Source: Fusobacterium naviforme
GTDB lineage: Bacteria; Bacillota; Clostridia; Lachnospirales; Lachnospiraceae
Assembly (NCBI GenBank): GCA_003014445.1
Contig: PYGH01000009.1
Location: 19,671 to 83,670, forward strand
DNA: 64,000 nucleotides
Direction: 5' to 3'
The notes under the pieces were generated by a model. That model had not been told where the DNA came from. It saw only the letters and a list, made by a program, of their open reading frames with translations, and searched no databases. Below are positions 46,317 to 54,183 of the stretch, piece after piece. Both the position numbers and the translations under genes were made by a program. Numbering within the stretch: position 1 is the first letter of the stretch; every line of letters begins with the position of its first letter.

Positions 46317-47468
46317 TTAGGGCTTCGTTGATTGTTGCGTTGGCAACCCCACCGCAATGGTAGTGCCCTTCTCCGAACTTTTCTCTACCCAAACGGAGCC
46401 GCCGTGGAGGTCGGCGATCTCCCATACCAGTGAGAGCCCCAGTCCTGCGCCACCGTATTCCCGGTTACGAGACTTGTCCACCCGGAAGAAGGGCTGGAAG
46501 ATACTGCGCTGATACACCTCCGGGATGCCGCAGCCGGTGTCGGAGACGCGGAGCAGGAGCTTTTCCAACTCCTGAGTGACAGAAACCCGTACCGAGCCGC
46601 CCGGCCGGTTGTACTTGACAGCATTCTCCGTCAGGTTGAAGATCAGCCGGTAGATCAGTGCATCGCTGCCGGTCATAATGCCGTCGCCCTCCGCCGTCAG
46701 CGTGACGCTGAGCTTATCTGAGAGCGGCGCAAGATCTGTGAAGATCTCCTCGATCATGGGAGCGAGCTGGATCCGCTCGTTCCGCGCCACCTGCCGCAGA
46801 TTGCTCATCTCCAGCAGTGTCCTGGTCATCTGTATCAGCCGTTCCATCTGCTCACGCAAAAGCGTGAGGAACTCCGCCGTCTCCGGTCGCACATCAGGAT
46901 GCTCCGCGGAAAACAGCTCCAACTGCGCCTGTATTAGTGCCAGTGGCGTGCGCAGCTCGTGGGCGGCGTTGCCGGCGAACTGCCGCTGGGCGGAAAAGGC
47001 GTTGTTCAGCCGCTCCAGCATCTGGTTGAACGAGCGGCTCAGCTGCCGGAACTCCGAAATAGCATCTTCATCGATCCTCATATCGGCAAGATTGTTCAGC
47101 TGCACCTGCTCCACCTGCGAGGTAAAGCTGCGCAGGGGCTTGAGAGCGCGTCCGCTGACGAAATAGGCGAGGATGCCGCTGAGCAGCGTTACCGCCGCCG
47201 TGATGTACCAGTTGGTGGTGCGGAAGCGCCCCTGCACCCCATCGACGACGATGATCAACTCCTCGTTGGGCGCTATGAGCTGCGGATCAAAGCTCGCTGC
47301 TCCGCCATCATTCAGTATCACCGTGCCGCCGCCTTGTAAACTGTCCGCGATGGTGTCCATATAGTACACACCGGAGGAGCACAGCAGCAAATTCATGGCC
47401 ACGCAGGTGATGCCGATGAGCAGGACGGACATCAGCGTGATGCGACACTGCAGGGAAAGCCGCTTCAT
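46317..47468 (-). CDS. Sensor histidine kinase
   Basis: A 383-residue membrane kinase. Two membrane helices (about residues 10-32 and 87-106) enclose an outside loop of about 55 residues, followed by HAMP-like sequence (SGRALKPLRSFTSQVEQV), the phospho-acceptor box NAAHELRTPLALIQAQLEL and the ATP-binding boxes (NLTENAVKYN, VSDTGCGIPE, GAGLGLSLV). It is coupled to the upstream response regulator gene through an ATGA overlap. Position next to the oxidative-repair operon suggests that it senses envelope redox stress or damaged methionine; this is inference. Confidence 0.92.
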   Translation of the reverse strand: MKRLSLQCRITLMSVLLIGITCVAMNLLLCSSGVYYMDTIADSLQGGGTVILNDGGAASFDPQLIAPNEELIIVVDGVQGRFRTTNWYITAAVTLLSGILAYFVSGRALKPLRSFTSQVEQVQLNNLADMRIDEDAISEFRQLSRSFNQMLERLNNAFSAQRQFAGNAAHELRTPLALIQAQLELFSAEHPDVRPETAEFLTLLREQMERLIQMTRTLLEMSNLRQVARNERIQLAPMIEEIFTDLAPLSDKLSVTLTAEGDGIMTGSDALIYRLIFNLTENAVKYNRPGGSVRVSVTQELEKLLLRVSDTGCGIPEVYQRSIFQPFFRVDKSRNREYGGAGLGLSLVWEIADLHGGSVWVEKSSEKGTTIAVGLPTQQSTKP

Positions 47469-48142
47469 TCCTCCTCACCTCCCATCAGATAGCCTTCGCC
47501 GATGCGGTTGCGGATGGGGTCATAGCCCAGCACGGCGCGGAGCTTTTTGCGCAGGGCGGAGATGTGGACGCGAATGGAATTGCTGAAGCTGTCCACGCTA
47601 TTGCCCCAAACGTGATCCATCAGCTCCTCCTGACTTACTGGCCTTCCTTGATGCACCATCAGGTATTCCAGGATTCCCGTTTCCTTCCGGGTGAGCGTCA
47701 GCGTCTGCCCGTTGACGGTGGCGGTACGGGAGCGGGTGTCAAAGGTCAGGCCTCCGCAGCTTAGCAGCACATCCTGCTGGGTGAACTGCCGCAATGTCAG
47801 GCTGCGGATGCGGGCCTCCAGCTCCGCCAAGTGAAAGGGCTTTGCCAGATAGTCGTTCGCCCCGGCATCCAGCCCCTGCACCTTGTCCTCCACTTCGCTG
47901 CGGGCGGAGAGGATCAGCACCCGCGTCTCCCGGTCGGTCTGCCGCAGGGTGCGCAGCACCGTCATGCCGTCCTTTTTCGGCAGATTCAGATCAAGAAGCA
48001 CCAGATCGTATCGTTCCACGCCCAGAAACGCCAGCGCCTTTTCGCCGTCATAGCAGTAGTCCACGCTGTAGGCCAGCCGCCGCAGGCTGCGAACGATGGT
48101 CTCGCACAGTGCGCGTTCATCTTCAATTACTAAAAGGTGCAT
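47465..48142 (-). CDS. OmpR/PhoB-family response regulator
   Basis: A 225-residue regulator. The receiver domain has the acidic pair in LLVIEDERAL, the phospho-acceptor aspartate in LVLLDLNLPKKDGM and the lysine in YLAKPF. A winged-helix domain follows, with LTRKETGILEYLMVH and SNSIRVHISALRKKL. AGGAGGG stands five bases before ATG 48142. It is transcribed divergently from the CD1871A-polyferredoxin-redoxin-msrAB operon, and the shared gap holds a palindrome likely to be its binding site. Confidence 0.93.
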   Translation of the reverse strand: MHLLVIEDERALCETIVRSLRRLAYSVDYCYDGEKALAFLGVERYDLVLLDLNLPKKDGMTVLRTLRQTDRETRVLILSARSEVEDKVQGLDAGANDYLAKPFHLAELEARIRSLTLRQFTQQDVLLSCGGLTFDTRSRTATVNGQTLTLTRKETGILEYLMVHQGRPVSQEELMDHVWGNSVDSFSNSIRVHISALRKKLRAVLGYDPIRNRIGEGYLMGGEEE

Positions 48143-48209
48143 GAGAGCCCTCCTTTTTATTCTTCGTTTTTGTGTTGCTTTCATCATAGCAAAAACAGAT
48201 AAGGTTTGC

Positions 48210-48257
48210 GTTAAGTTTTCGTTCTTAACAGAGACTTTAACTCTCCCGCGCTATGAT
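48210..48257. promoter_or_regulatory. Divergent promoter region with response-regulator-type boxes
   Basis: The palindrome GTTAAG (48210-48215) to CTTAAC (48224-48229) is followed by a third TTTAAC near 48236. A -10 TATGAT (48252-48257) faces the msr operon without a good -35, typical of activator-dependent promoters. A TATGAT on the minus strand near 48183-48188 faces the regulator gene. Confidence 0.5.
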
Positions 48258-48288
48258 GGGGGCAGAAAATCGGAAAGGGTGATGAAAA

Positions 48289-48435
48289 ATGAGCTACGGG
48301 AAAAAGGCCGCGGCGCAGATCGTGCTGCTGATGGCCGGAGCCGCCATGCTGTGCTTTGGTGTCTGGCGGGGCGAGGCGGCGACAGTGCTGAGCAAAGCAA
48401 TCAAATTATGTCTGGAGTGTGTGGGCATTGGGTAA
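48289..48435 (+). CDS. CD1871A-type small CXXC membrane protein
   Basis: A 48-residue protein with one hydrophobic segment (QIVLLMAGAAMLCFGVW) and a C-terminal CXXC (KLCLECVGIG). It matches the CD1871A family of tiny proteins found next to Fe-S membrane proteins in Clostridia. The CXXC could carry electrons or disulfides for the next gene's product. Its end overlaps the start of the polyferredoxin gene. GGAAAGGGTG precedes the ATG. Confidence 0.8.
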   Translation: MSYGKKAAAQIVLLMAGAAMLCFGVWRGEAATVLSKAIKLCLECVGIG

Positions 48436-49354
48436 AAAGTTTTCAGGCGTTTCACAGACCATGTCCCGCTTCCGGGGCTGGATTCAGGCGGGGGCGACGC
48501 TGCTGACCAACCTGCATCTGCCGAACTTTCTCAAGGGCGGACTGTATCAGGGGACGGGGAAGACCGTCTGCGTGCCGGGGCTGAACTGCTACTCCTGTCC
48601 GGCGGCGTCCGGGGCCTGCCCCATCGGGGCGTTTCAGGCGGTGGTGGGGTCTTCCAAGTTCAGCTTCTCCTACTATATCACAGGCTTCCTTATTCTGCTG
48701 GGCGTGCTGCTGGGGCGCTTTATCTGCGGCTTTCTATGCCCCTTCGGCTGGTTTCAGGAGCTGCTGCACAAAATCCCCACTAAGAAGCTTTCCACAAAGA
48801 GGCTGAAGCCGCTGACATACCTGAAATACGCTGTCCTGCTGGTGATGGTTTTCCTGCTACCGGCGTTCCTTGTGAACGATGTTGGCATGGGAAACCCGTT
48901 CTTCTGCAAATACCTCTGCCCCCAAGGTGTGCTGGAGGGAGCCATCCCGCTGTCCCTTGCCAATTCCGGCATCCGGGCGGCGCTGGGCAAGCTGTTTACA
49001 TGGAAATTCAGCATCCTGCTGTCGGTGATTGCGCTGAGCGTACTGTTCTACCGACCGTTCTGCAAGTGGCTCTGCCCGCTTGGCGCGTTCTACGCGCTGT
49101 TCAACCGGGTGTCCCTCTTCCAGATGAAGGTGGATAAGAATAAGTGCGTCTCCTGCGGGAAATGCGCTAGAGCCTGCAAGATGGATGTGGATGTGACGAA
49201 AACGCCCAACCATACCGAGTGCATCCGCTGCGGAATGTGCATCCGCGCCTGTCCGACGAAAGCCGTGTGCTTCCGCTACGGCTTCGGAGACGGTAAAGAT
49301 AAGGCAAAAGCAGCGGAAACGCTACAGACAAGCAACAATAACAAGGAGGAATAA
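48428..49354 (+). CDS. NapH-like membrane polyferredoxin (4Fe-4S protein)
   Basis: A protein of about 308 residues with four to five membrane helices, related to NapH/NosR/CcoG-type electron carriers. Cysteine-rich parts are CVPGLNCYSCPAASGACPIG near the start, the paired membrane motifs FLCPFGWFQ and WLCPLGAFY (plus YLCPQGV), and two classical 4Fe-4S clusters in the C-terminal cytoplasmic domain (CVSCGKCARACK and CIRCGMCIRACP). The start is uncertain: TTG 48428 has GGAG ten bases upstream, and GTG 48419 is an alternative. It probably moves electrons across the membrane to the redoxin and MsrAB lipoproteins encoded next. Confidence 0.88.
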   Translation: MGKKFSGVSQTMSRFRGWIQAGATLLTNLHLPNFLKGGLYQGTGKTVCVPGLNCYSCPAASGACPIGAFQAVVGSSKFSFSYYITGFLILLGVLLGRFICGFLCPFGWFQELLHKIPTKKLSTKRLKPLTYLKYAVLLVMVFLLPAFLVNDVGMGNPFFCKYLCPQGVLEGAIPLSLANSGIRAALGKLFTWKFSILLSVIALSVLFYRPFCKWLCPLGAFYALFNRVSLFQMKVDKNKCVSCGKCARACKMDVDVTKTPNHTECIRCGMCIRACPTKAVCFRYGFGDGKDKAKAAETLQTSNNNKEE

Positions 49355-49359
49355 AACGA

Positions 49360-50316
49360 ATGAAGATGAATAGGACGAATACTGCCGGCAGAATTCTGGC
49401 GCTGCTGCTTACTGCACTGATGGTGCTCTCTCTGGCAGCCTGCGGCACAAAGGGCGGAGACAAAATGGACGGAATGAGCAGCGAACCGAAGAATGCCGAG
49501 GAAGCGGTTGCCATGCACAAGGAGCTGATGGCGCAGGAAAATGCCATTCTCTCGGAGGACACAGCGCTTTGGGAAAAGGTTTTCATGGCGGCCGACAAGG
49601 GCATGACCATGCAGGAGGACGACAAAAACTATGGTGAGTTCTTGTTGGACACCATCGAAGGTTCCAAAGATCAGTTTACGGAGGATGAGCTGAAGCTGCT
49701 CAAGGAGGCGGCGGAGAAGATCAGCGAGATTGAAAACAAGCTGACCATGATAGAGAAAAAGTACCCCGAGGCGGCACAGCAATCTATGGATGGCGCTATG
49801 AGCGTGCCCGCGGGCAGCGACATGACCACGCTGCCTGATGACGGCAGCATGCAGAAATTCCCCGCCTTTGAGGGCAAGGACCTGGATGGCAACACGGTGA
49901 AGAGCGACGAGCTGTTCTCCGCCAACGCCGTCACCGTGGTGAATTTCTGGTTCACCACCTGCAATCCCTGCGTGGGCGAGCTTTCCGAGCTGGACGCACT
50001 GAACAAGGAGCTTGCGAAGAAGGGCGGCGCACTCATCGGTGTCAACACCTTCACATTGGATGGCGATGAAGCGGCAATTTCCGAAGCAAAAGATGTACTG
50101 GCCAAGAAGGGCGTGACCTACCAGAATGTGTATTTCGCTTCCGACGGCGAGGCGGGAAAGTTCACTACAAACGTTTTTGCCTACCCCACCACCTATGTGG
50201 TTGACCGCAACGGCAATATCGTGGGTGACCCCATCGTAGGCGCCATCACGGAAAAGAAGCAGGCGGAGACGCTGCAAAAGCTCATCGACCAGGCTCTTGC
50301 CGCCGATATGGGCTGA
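49360..50316 (+). CDS. TlpA-like thioredoxin-fold lipoprotein
   Basis: A 318-residue lipoprotein. The signal peptide ends at LSLAAC, the lipidated cysteine being near residue 28. A helical, Lys/Glu-rich segment of about 120 residues follows, and then a redoxin domain with the active site WFTTCNPC and the cis-proline region [14 protein letters not shown] instead of CXPC variants such as CGPC may alter redox potential. It is placed to reduce MsrAB on the outer face of the membrane. AAGGAGGA precedes the start; the next gene follows after 37 bases. Confidence 0.88.
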   Translation: MKMNRTNTAGRILALLLTALMVLSLAACGTKGGDKMDGMSSEPKNAEEAVAMHKELMAQENAILSEDTALWEKVFMAADKGMTMQEDDKNYGEFLLDTIEGSKDQFTEDELKLLKEAAEKISEIENKLTMIEKKYPEAAQQSMDGAMSVPAGSDMTTLPDDGSMQKFPAFEGKDLDGNTVKSDELFSANAVTVVNFWFTTCNPCVGELSELDALNKELAKKGGALIGVNTFTLDGDEAAISEAKDVLAKKGVTYQNVYFASDGEAGKFTTNVFAYPTTYVVDRNGNIVGDPIVGAITEKKQAETLQKLIDQALAADMG

Positions 50317-50353
50317 CAAACGAATTTATCTTCTCAGAAAGGAGGGATACACC

Positions 50354-51466
50354 ATGTATCGGAGGGTATCGCCGCTTCTGCTCACCGCGGTACTGCTGCT
50401 GAGCGGCTGCACTGCCGGGCAGAAAAATATGCCGCAGAAAACGGACGAGAAGGAAATGACCGGACAGCCCTCTGATATGTCCGGTGAAGGAAGCATGTAT
50501 ATGGATACCACGGAAAATGTCATATATCTGGCGGGCGGCTGCTTCTGGGGCATGGAACAGCTGATGCAGTCCATCCCCGGCGTCATCGATGCCGAGAGCG
50601 GCTATGCCAACGGCACCTGCGAGGCGGACGCCGATTACAAGACCGTCTGCAAGGGCGAGACCGGCTTTCGGGAGGCCGTGCGGGTGGAGTATGACCCCGG
50701 ACAGGTGAGTCTCGACGCCCTGCTGCTGGCCTACTTCTATGTGATCGACCCCACGGTGGAGAACCGGCAGGGCAACGACCGGGGCAGCCAGTATCAGACC
50801 GGTGTCTATTACACCAACGAAAGCGCGAAGGAAACGGTGGAGCGCATCGCGGAGATCGAGCGGGGACGCAGTGAAAAGTTCTTCGTGGAGATCGGCCCAC
50901 TCAAGAACTACTACCCCGCCGAGGAGTACCACCAGAACTACCTCGAAAAGAACCCGAACGGCTACTGTCACATCCCGCGCGCGGAGATGGAGCTGTTTTC
51001 CCAGCTGCGCATCGATCCGGGCGACTATCAGAAGCCCGCGGCGGAATCCATCCGGGACAAGCTGACGGCGGAGCAGTACCGTGTTACGCAGGAGAACGGC
51101 ACGGAGCGCGCTTTCACAGGCGAGTTCTGGGATAAGTTTGAAAAGGGCATCTATGTGGATGTCGTCACCGGCGAGCCGCTCTTTTCCTCCACGGATAAGT
51201 ACGAGAGCGGCTGCGGCTGGCCGGCTTTCACAAAGCCCATTGAAGAGCCTGCCGTGGTGGAACTGGAGGACCTGAGCCACGGCATGCGCCGCACAGAGGT
51301 CAGAAGCCGTGCCGGAGATTCTCACCTTGGTCATGTGTTCACCGGCGATCCGGAGTCCCCCAATGGCGTGCGCTACTGCATCAACAGTGCGGCCCTGCGC
51401 TTTGTGCCTTACGCAAAGATGAAAGCAGAGGGTTACGGATATCTTCTGTATCTGTTCGAGGAATGA
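50354..51466 (+). CDS. msrAB: Bifunctional methionine sulfoxide reductase MsrA-MsrB lipoprotein
   Basis: A 370-residue fused enzyme that reduces both S- and R-methionine sulfoxide in proteins. The lipobox LLLSGC (near residue 17) anchors it outside the cell. The MsrA domain has the catalytic GCFWG (in [13 protein letters not shown]) and [10 protein letters not shown]; the MsrB domain has [25 protein letters not shown] and the catalytic cysteine in [19 protein letters not shown] precedes ATG 50354. Reducing power should come from the preceding redoxin and polyferredoxin, as CcdA/redoxin pairs do in pneumococcus. Confidence 0.95.
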   Translation: MYRRVSPLLLTAVLLLSGCTAGQKNMPQKTDEKEMTGQPSDMSGEGSMYMDTTENVIYLAGGCFWGMEQLMQSIPGVIDAESGYANGTCEADADYKTVCKGETGFREAVRVEYDPGQVSLDALLLAYFYVIDPTVENRQGNDRGSQYQTGVYYTNESAKETVERIAEIERGRSEKFFVEIGPLKNYYPAEEYHQNYLEKNPNGYCHIPRAEMELFSQLRIDPGDYQKPAAESIRDKLTAEQYRVTQENGTERAFTGEFWDKFEKGIYVDVVTGEPLFSSTDKYESGCGWPAFTKPIEEPAVVELEDLSHGMRRTEVRSRAGDSHLGHVFTGDPESPNGVRYCINSAALRFVPYAKMKAEGYGYLLYLFEE

Positions 51467-51491
51467 GTTCGCAAAATACAATGATATAATA

Positions 51492-51535
51492 AGCAGCGGC
51501 CCAATCATTATGAACCGGGCCGCTGTCGTTTATGC
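51492..51535 (+). terminator. Hairpin terminating the msr operon
   Basis: CAGCGGCCC (51494-51502) pairs with GGGCCGCTG (51517-51525), followed by TCGTTTATG, a short T-rich tail. Confidence 0.65.
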
Positions 51536-51545
51536 TCATGTCGGT

Positions 51546-51763
51546 TTATTCAAACAGGACGTTCAGCTTGCTGTTCAGAATCAGATCGGCATAAGCAAGC
51601 GGGTCGTTGTAGATCAGATATTCCAGCTCTGACCGCTGGAAGCGGTTATCGGCAACTTCGTTTTCAACGGCGGTGAAGTAATGGAAATCTGGCTTCTATC
51701 GTCAAAAACCAATTCTACGCAGGCTGTGTCTATGTTGAATTGATAGGATATAAGTTTGCTCAT
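51546..51763 (-). pseudogene. DUF6061 family protein, frameshifted
   Basis: From ATG 51763 (GGAGG upstream) the minus strand encodes SKLISYQFNIDTACVELVFD and RSQISI, the DUF6061 N-terminus. The family's second half, TAVENEVADNRFQRSELEYL and NDPLAYADLIL, follows in another frame and ends at TAA 51548-51546. One missing base near 51,684 accounts for the shift. DUF6061 genes are typical passengers of Firmicute conjugative elements; function unknown. A sequencing error is the alternative. Confidence 0.72.
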
Positions 51764-52004
51764 GGTCATACCTCCAAGATGATTTTTGAGGTGAATCAGG
51801 CGGTCAATTTCCGGGTGATTATTGGCGGGAATCATATCGAAATCTGCTGCAAATCATTTAAAACAAGTCGTTGCGAACGGTTAGTACGTATAAAATAGCG
51901 GGCTGCAAAACGGCTACAAAATTCGCAAGGAACCTATGTACAGCCCGAAATACGTGGATTATTTGGACGAAAAGCGTATCGAGAGTGCATTTTATAACCC
52001 TAAA

Positions 52005-52148
52005 TCAAAGCTCAAGACTTGAGTATGATTTTTCTCTCCACTCTTCTGTTCTTTCGTTAGATAATCTTGTATAAATTCCGGCCTTAAAGACTTTTCTTTC
52101 TGTCTTTTCATTTTTCTTTTCAATATATCTTTTGGAAGTTCTTGCCAT
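52005..52148 (-). pseudogene. N-terminal stub of a serine recombinase
   Basis: From ATG 52148, with GGAGG upstream, the minus strand encodes MARTSKRYIEKKNEKTERKV and then FKAGIYTRLSNERTEE, ending after SYSSLEL at TGA 52007-52005. YTRLS is the catalytic-serine region of large serine recombinases (TnpX/TndX-like), where the sequence would continue with a glutamine-containing SLE(L/T)Q. Only 47 residues remain, so it is inactive and marks a former element end. The AT-rich composition differs from the genome average. Confidence 0.7.
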
Positions 52149-52864
52149 TATAAAACACCTCCAGCTAATTGCATTGGAGTCTTATTTTCAAGAGCATTTC
52201 CAAATACCTTATTGATTGAAATCAAATTCTTCTTTACTTCGGACTTGCTTTCACTTTCTTCTTATCTTGTTTTGTGAAATTATATCATCAAAAAACATCT
52301 CTATATTCAAATAAATCACCTCCACAAATTCTAAATCATCTATTCTACTGCCAAGTTTGCCCCTTAGTGTAGAGTTGCCTGAACTGCGGTCGGCTCTGTT
52401 ATCCATATCACTGCTACAACCTATGACATCTAATCCGCAGCCTAAACCCTGCCGCTTATTTTCTATCCCCGGAAAAATCACTCAGTAGATATGTTTCCAT
52501 ATAAAAAAACCGATCTATTTTACAAGGAAGCCCCGATGGCGCTTACCTCGCAAAAATCCCGGAAATACGCCACTTTTTAGCACTTATTTATCTTTCCTTG
52601 ACATCAAACAGACCATCTCAACATGGCTCGATTGCTCCAAATTGATGTCAAAAGTCCACTGAATTGAGCCGTTCGTTCTCGGAAACATATCCACAGCCTT
52701 TTTGACCTCAAAATCGCCATTTTCTCGACCGCGCTCGTGCTCGGAAACAGGTCGATGTGCTTGTCCCTACTATATATAAGCAGACGCACATATTTTCCAA
52801 TCGCCTCAACACTTCGCTCTGAGGGAATATGTCCGCAAAGCTGTGATTTCCCATCCACTCAACT
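52149..52864. other. Decayed intergenic region without a confident gene
   Basis: The minus strand just before the recombinase stub encodes a short tail (ISINKVFGNALENKTPMQLA) ending in TAA overlapping the stub's start region, as the end of a lost upstream gene would. Two short minus-strand frames (52251-52481 and 52604-52858) match nothing I recognise. Composition changes from AT-rich to average at about 52,600. Confidence 0.5.
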
Positions 52865-53962
52865 CTATTGCTGCCGGAAGCGATACTTGCCTTTTCCGTG
52901 TCCGGTCACAGGCTCAATGATCCCGTGCTCTGCCATTTCACGCAGCAAGGCAGTGCATCTTGTCGGCTTCAGATCGAGCACTCTCTGCACATCCGATCTG
53001 CCGAATACGATCTCTTTTCCTAAAGCCTCTTGTAATTTGCGAATATGCGAAGCGGTCTTTGCTGTAAAATCCTCTTCAATGTTCACTTTTTTATTTTCAA
53101 TGTTCGCTTTTTCAGAGCCAATGTTCACTTTTTCCGGTTCTTTAAAAGTGCCGCTGATGTGCAATATCCGGTTATGAAGAGGATGATTCTCGTTCAACAG
53201 GAGATTGCGAAGGAATACCTCAAGGAACTCTGTCGTTTCGTGAATGCCGTTTTTCAGGTCATTGTAATTTGCCCTGACCAGTGAATTACGAAAATACCAC
53301 GCATTCTCAGCAAAAATATCGTTTGTCACATCAAAGCCCAATGTACGCAGATACTTGATAAAGAATACCGCTGTCGTTCTGGTGTTGCCCTCACCGAAAA
53401 CATGGATCTGCCACAGTTTTGAAATAAAAAACGCAAGATGGTGGATGATCTCATCCATCGAGAGAGTCTTATAAGAGAACTTCTTCTCTTCCGAAAAATC
53501 ATAGTCCAATGTCGCCCGCAGCTCCGTAGCACTGCCATAGAGTACAGTCGCGCCATTTAAGACCCATTCCTTCTTCGTGATGTTATAATCCCGAATACGT
53601 CCAGCGTGAGAATAGATGCCGGCAAACAGCTTTCTGTGAATAGAGATGTATTCATTAGGCGTGAAACTAAAGGCACGCTCGGAAAGCAGCGCAGCAATCC
53701 GTGCGGATACCTTGTCGGCCTCCTCAGTACGATCTGACGCATCACGGGTAGGATTTTCCTCGTAGTAGGTCTGCAAAAGCGCATTTGCCTCTTCAAAGGA
53801 AATCTCGCCCTCGATATTCCGGACGGCAGTATGCACCAGATATTCTGATGTCTTCAACCCGTCAACCGCCTGCAGGCCAATGGCCGTACGCCATGCATAG
53901 CCTTTATCCCGCTTTGCGGGCTCGGATTCTTTGATATATTCCTTAAACGGATCTTTGTTCAC
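52865..53962 (-). CDS. Fic-domain protein with C-terminal winged-helix region
   Basis: A 365-residue Fic protein, of the family that transfers AMP or other phosphate-containing groups to target proteins. The active-site motif is HVFGEGNTRT (187-196), corresponding to HxFx(D/E)GN(G/x)R, with the flap region upstream. NIEGEIS (49-55) resembles the regulatory helix that inhibits many Fic enzymes. Residues 278-298 hold three 7-residue repeats based on K(V/A)NI, and the last ~60 form a winged-helix-like DNA-binding region (VFGRSDVQRVLDLKPTRCTA). The start is GTG 53962, overlapping the stop of the zinc-ribbon gene. It is the last gene of the restriction operon. Confidence 0.9.
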   Translation of the reverse strand: MNKDPFKEYIKESEPAKRDKGYAWRTAIGLQAVDGLKTSEYLVHTAVRNIEGEISFEEANALLQTYYEENPTRDASDRTEEADKVSARIAALLSERAFSFTPNEYISIHRKLFAGIYSHAGRIRDYNITKKEWVLNGATVLYGSATELRATLDYDFSEEKKFSYKTLSMDEIIHHLAFFISKLWQIHVFGEGNTRTTAVFFIKYLRTLGFDVTNDIFAENAWYFRNSLVRANYNDLKNGIHETTEFLEVFLRNLLLNENHPLHNRILHISGTFKEPEKVNIGSEKANIENKKVNIEEDFTAKTASHIRKLQEALGKEIVFGRSDVQRVLDLKPTRCTALLREMAEHGIIEPVTGHGKGKYRFRQQ

Positions 53963-54162
53963 TCCATATCACCTCGCTGTTGTTTTTTGCCCTTCTGCGT
54001 AATCATTGCTCGTAGCTCGTCAGAGGTCGTCGACATGTTTTTAGTCCATGTCAATGGATTTTTTCCAGCTGCTTTGCAGCAATCAAAGCAAACATTCTCT
54101 CCGCCCTTTATCATGACTTTATGGCCAAGACCAACCTCTTTTCCACAAATTACACATTTCAT
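53959..54162 (-). CDS. Small zinc-ribbon protein (DUF4428-like)
   Basis: A 67-residue protein beginning MKCVICGKEVGLGHKV with a second cysteine pair in NVCFDCC, a CXXC...CXXC zinc ribbon of the DUF4428 sort. The rest is basic (ending KGKKQQRGDME). Function unknown; zinc ribbons of this size often bind nucleic acid or partner proteins. Its stop overlaps the Fic start (GTGA), and it begins 21 bases after the GmrSD-type gene, so it belongs to the defence operon. Confidence 0.75.
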   Translation of the reverse strand: MKCVICGKEVGLGHKVMIKGGENVCFDCCKAAGKNPLTWTKNMSTTSDELRAMITQKGKKQQRGDME

Positions 54163-54183
54163 AAACAACACCTACCCTTCAAC

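Noticed and set aside
49276..51508. Minus-strand open frames of 347 and 408 codons
   Set aside because: Antisense to the redoxin and msrAB genes; low-complexity translations produced by GC-rich codon bias.
52251..52858. Two short minus-strand frames as toxin or recombinase parts
   Set aside because: No recognisable motifs; flanking frames show decay, so they are reported only as unexplained DNA.
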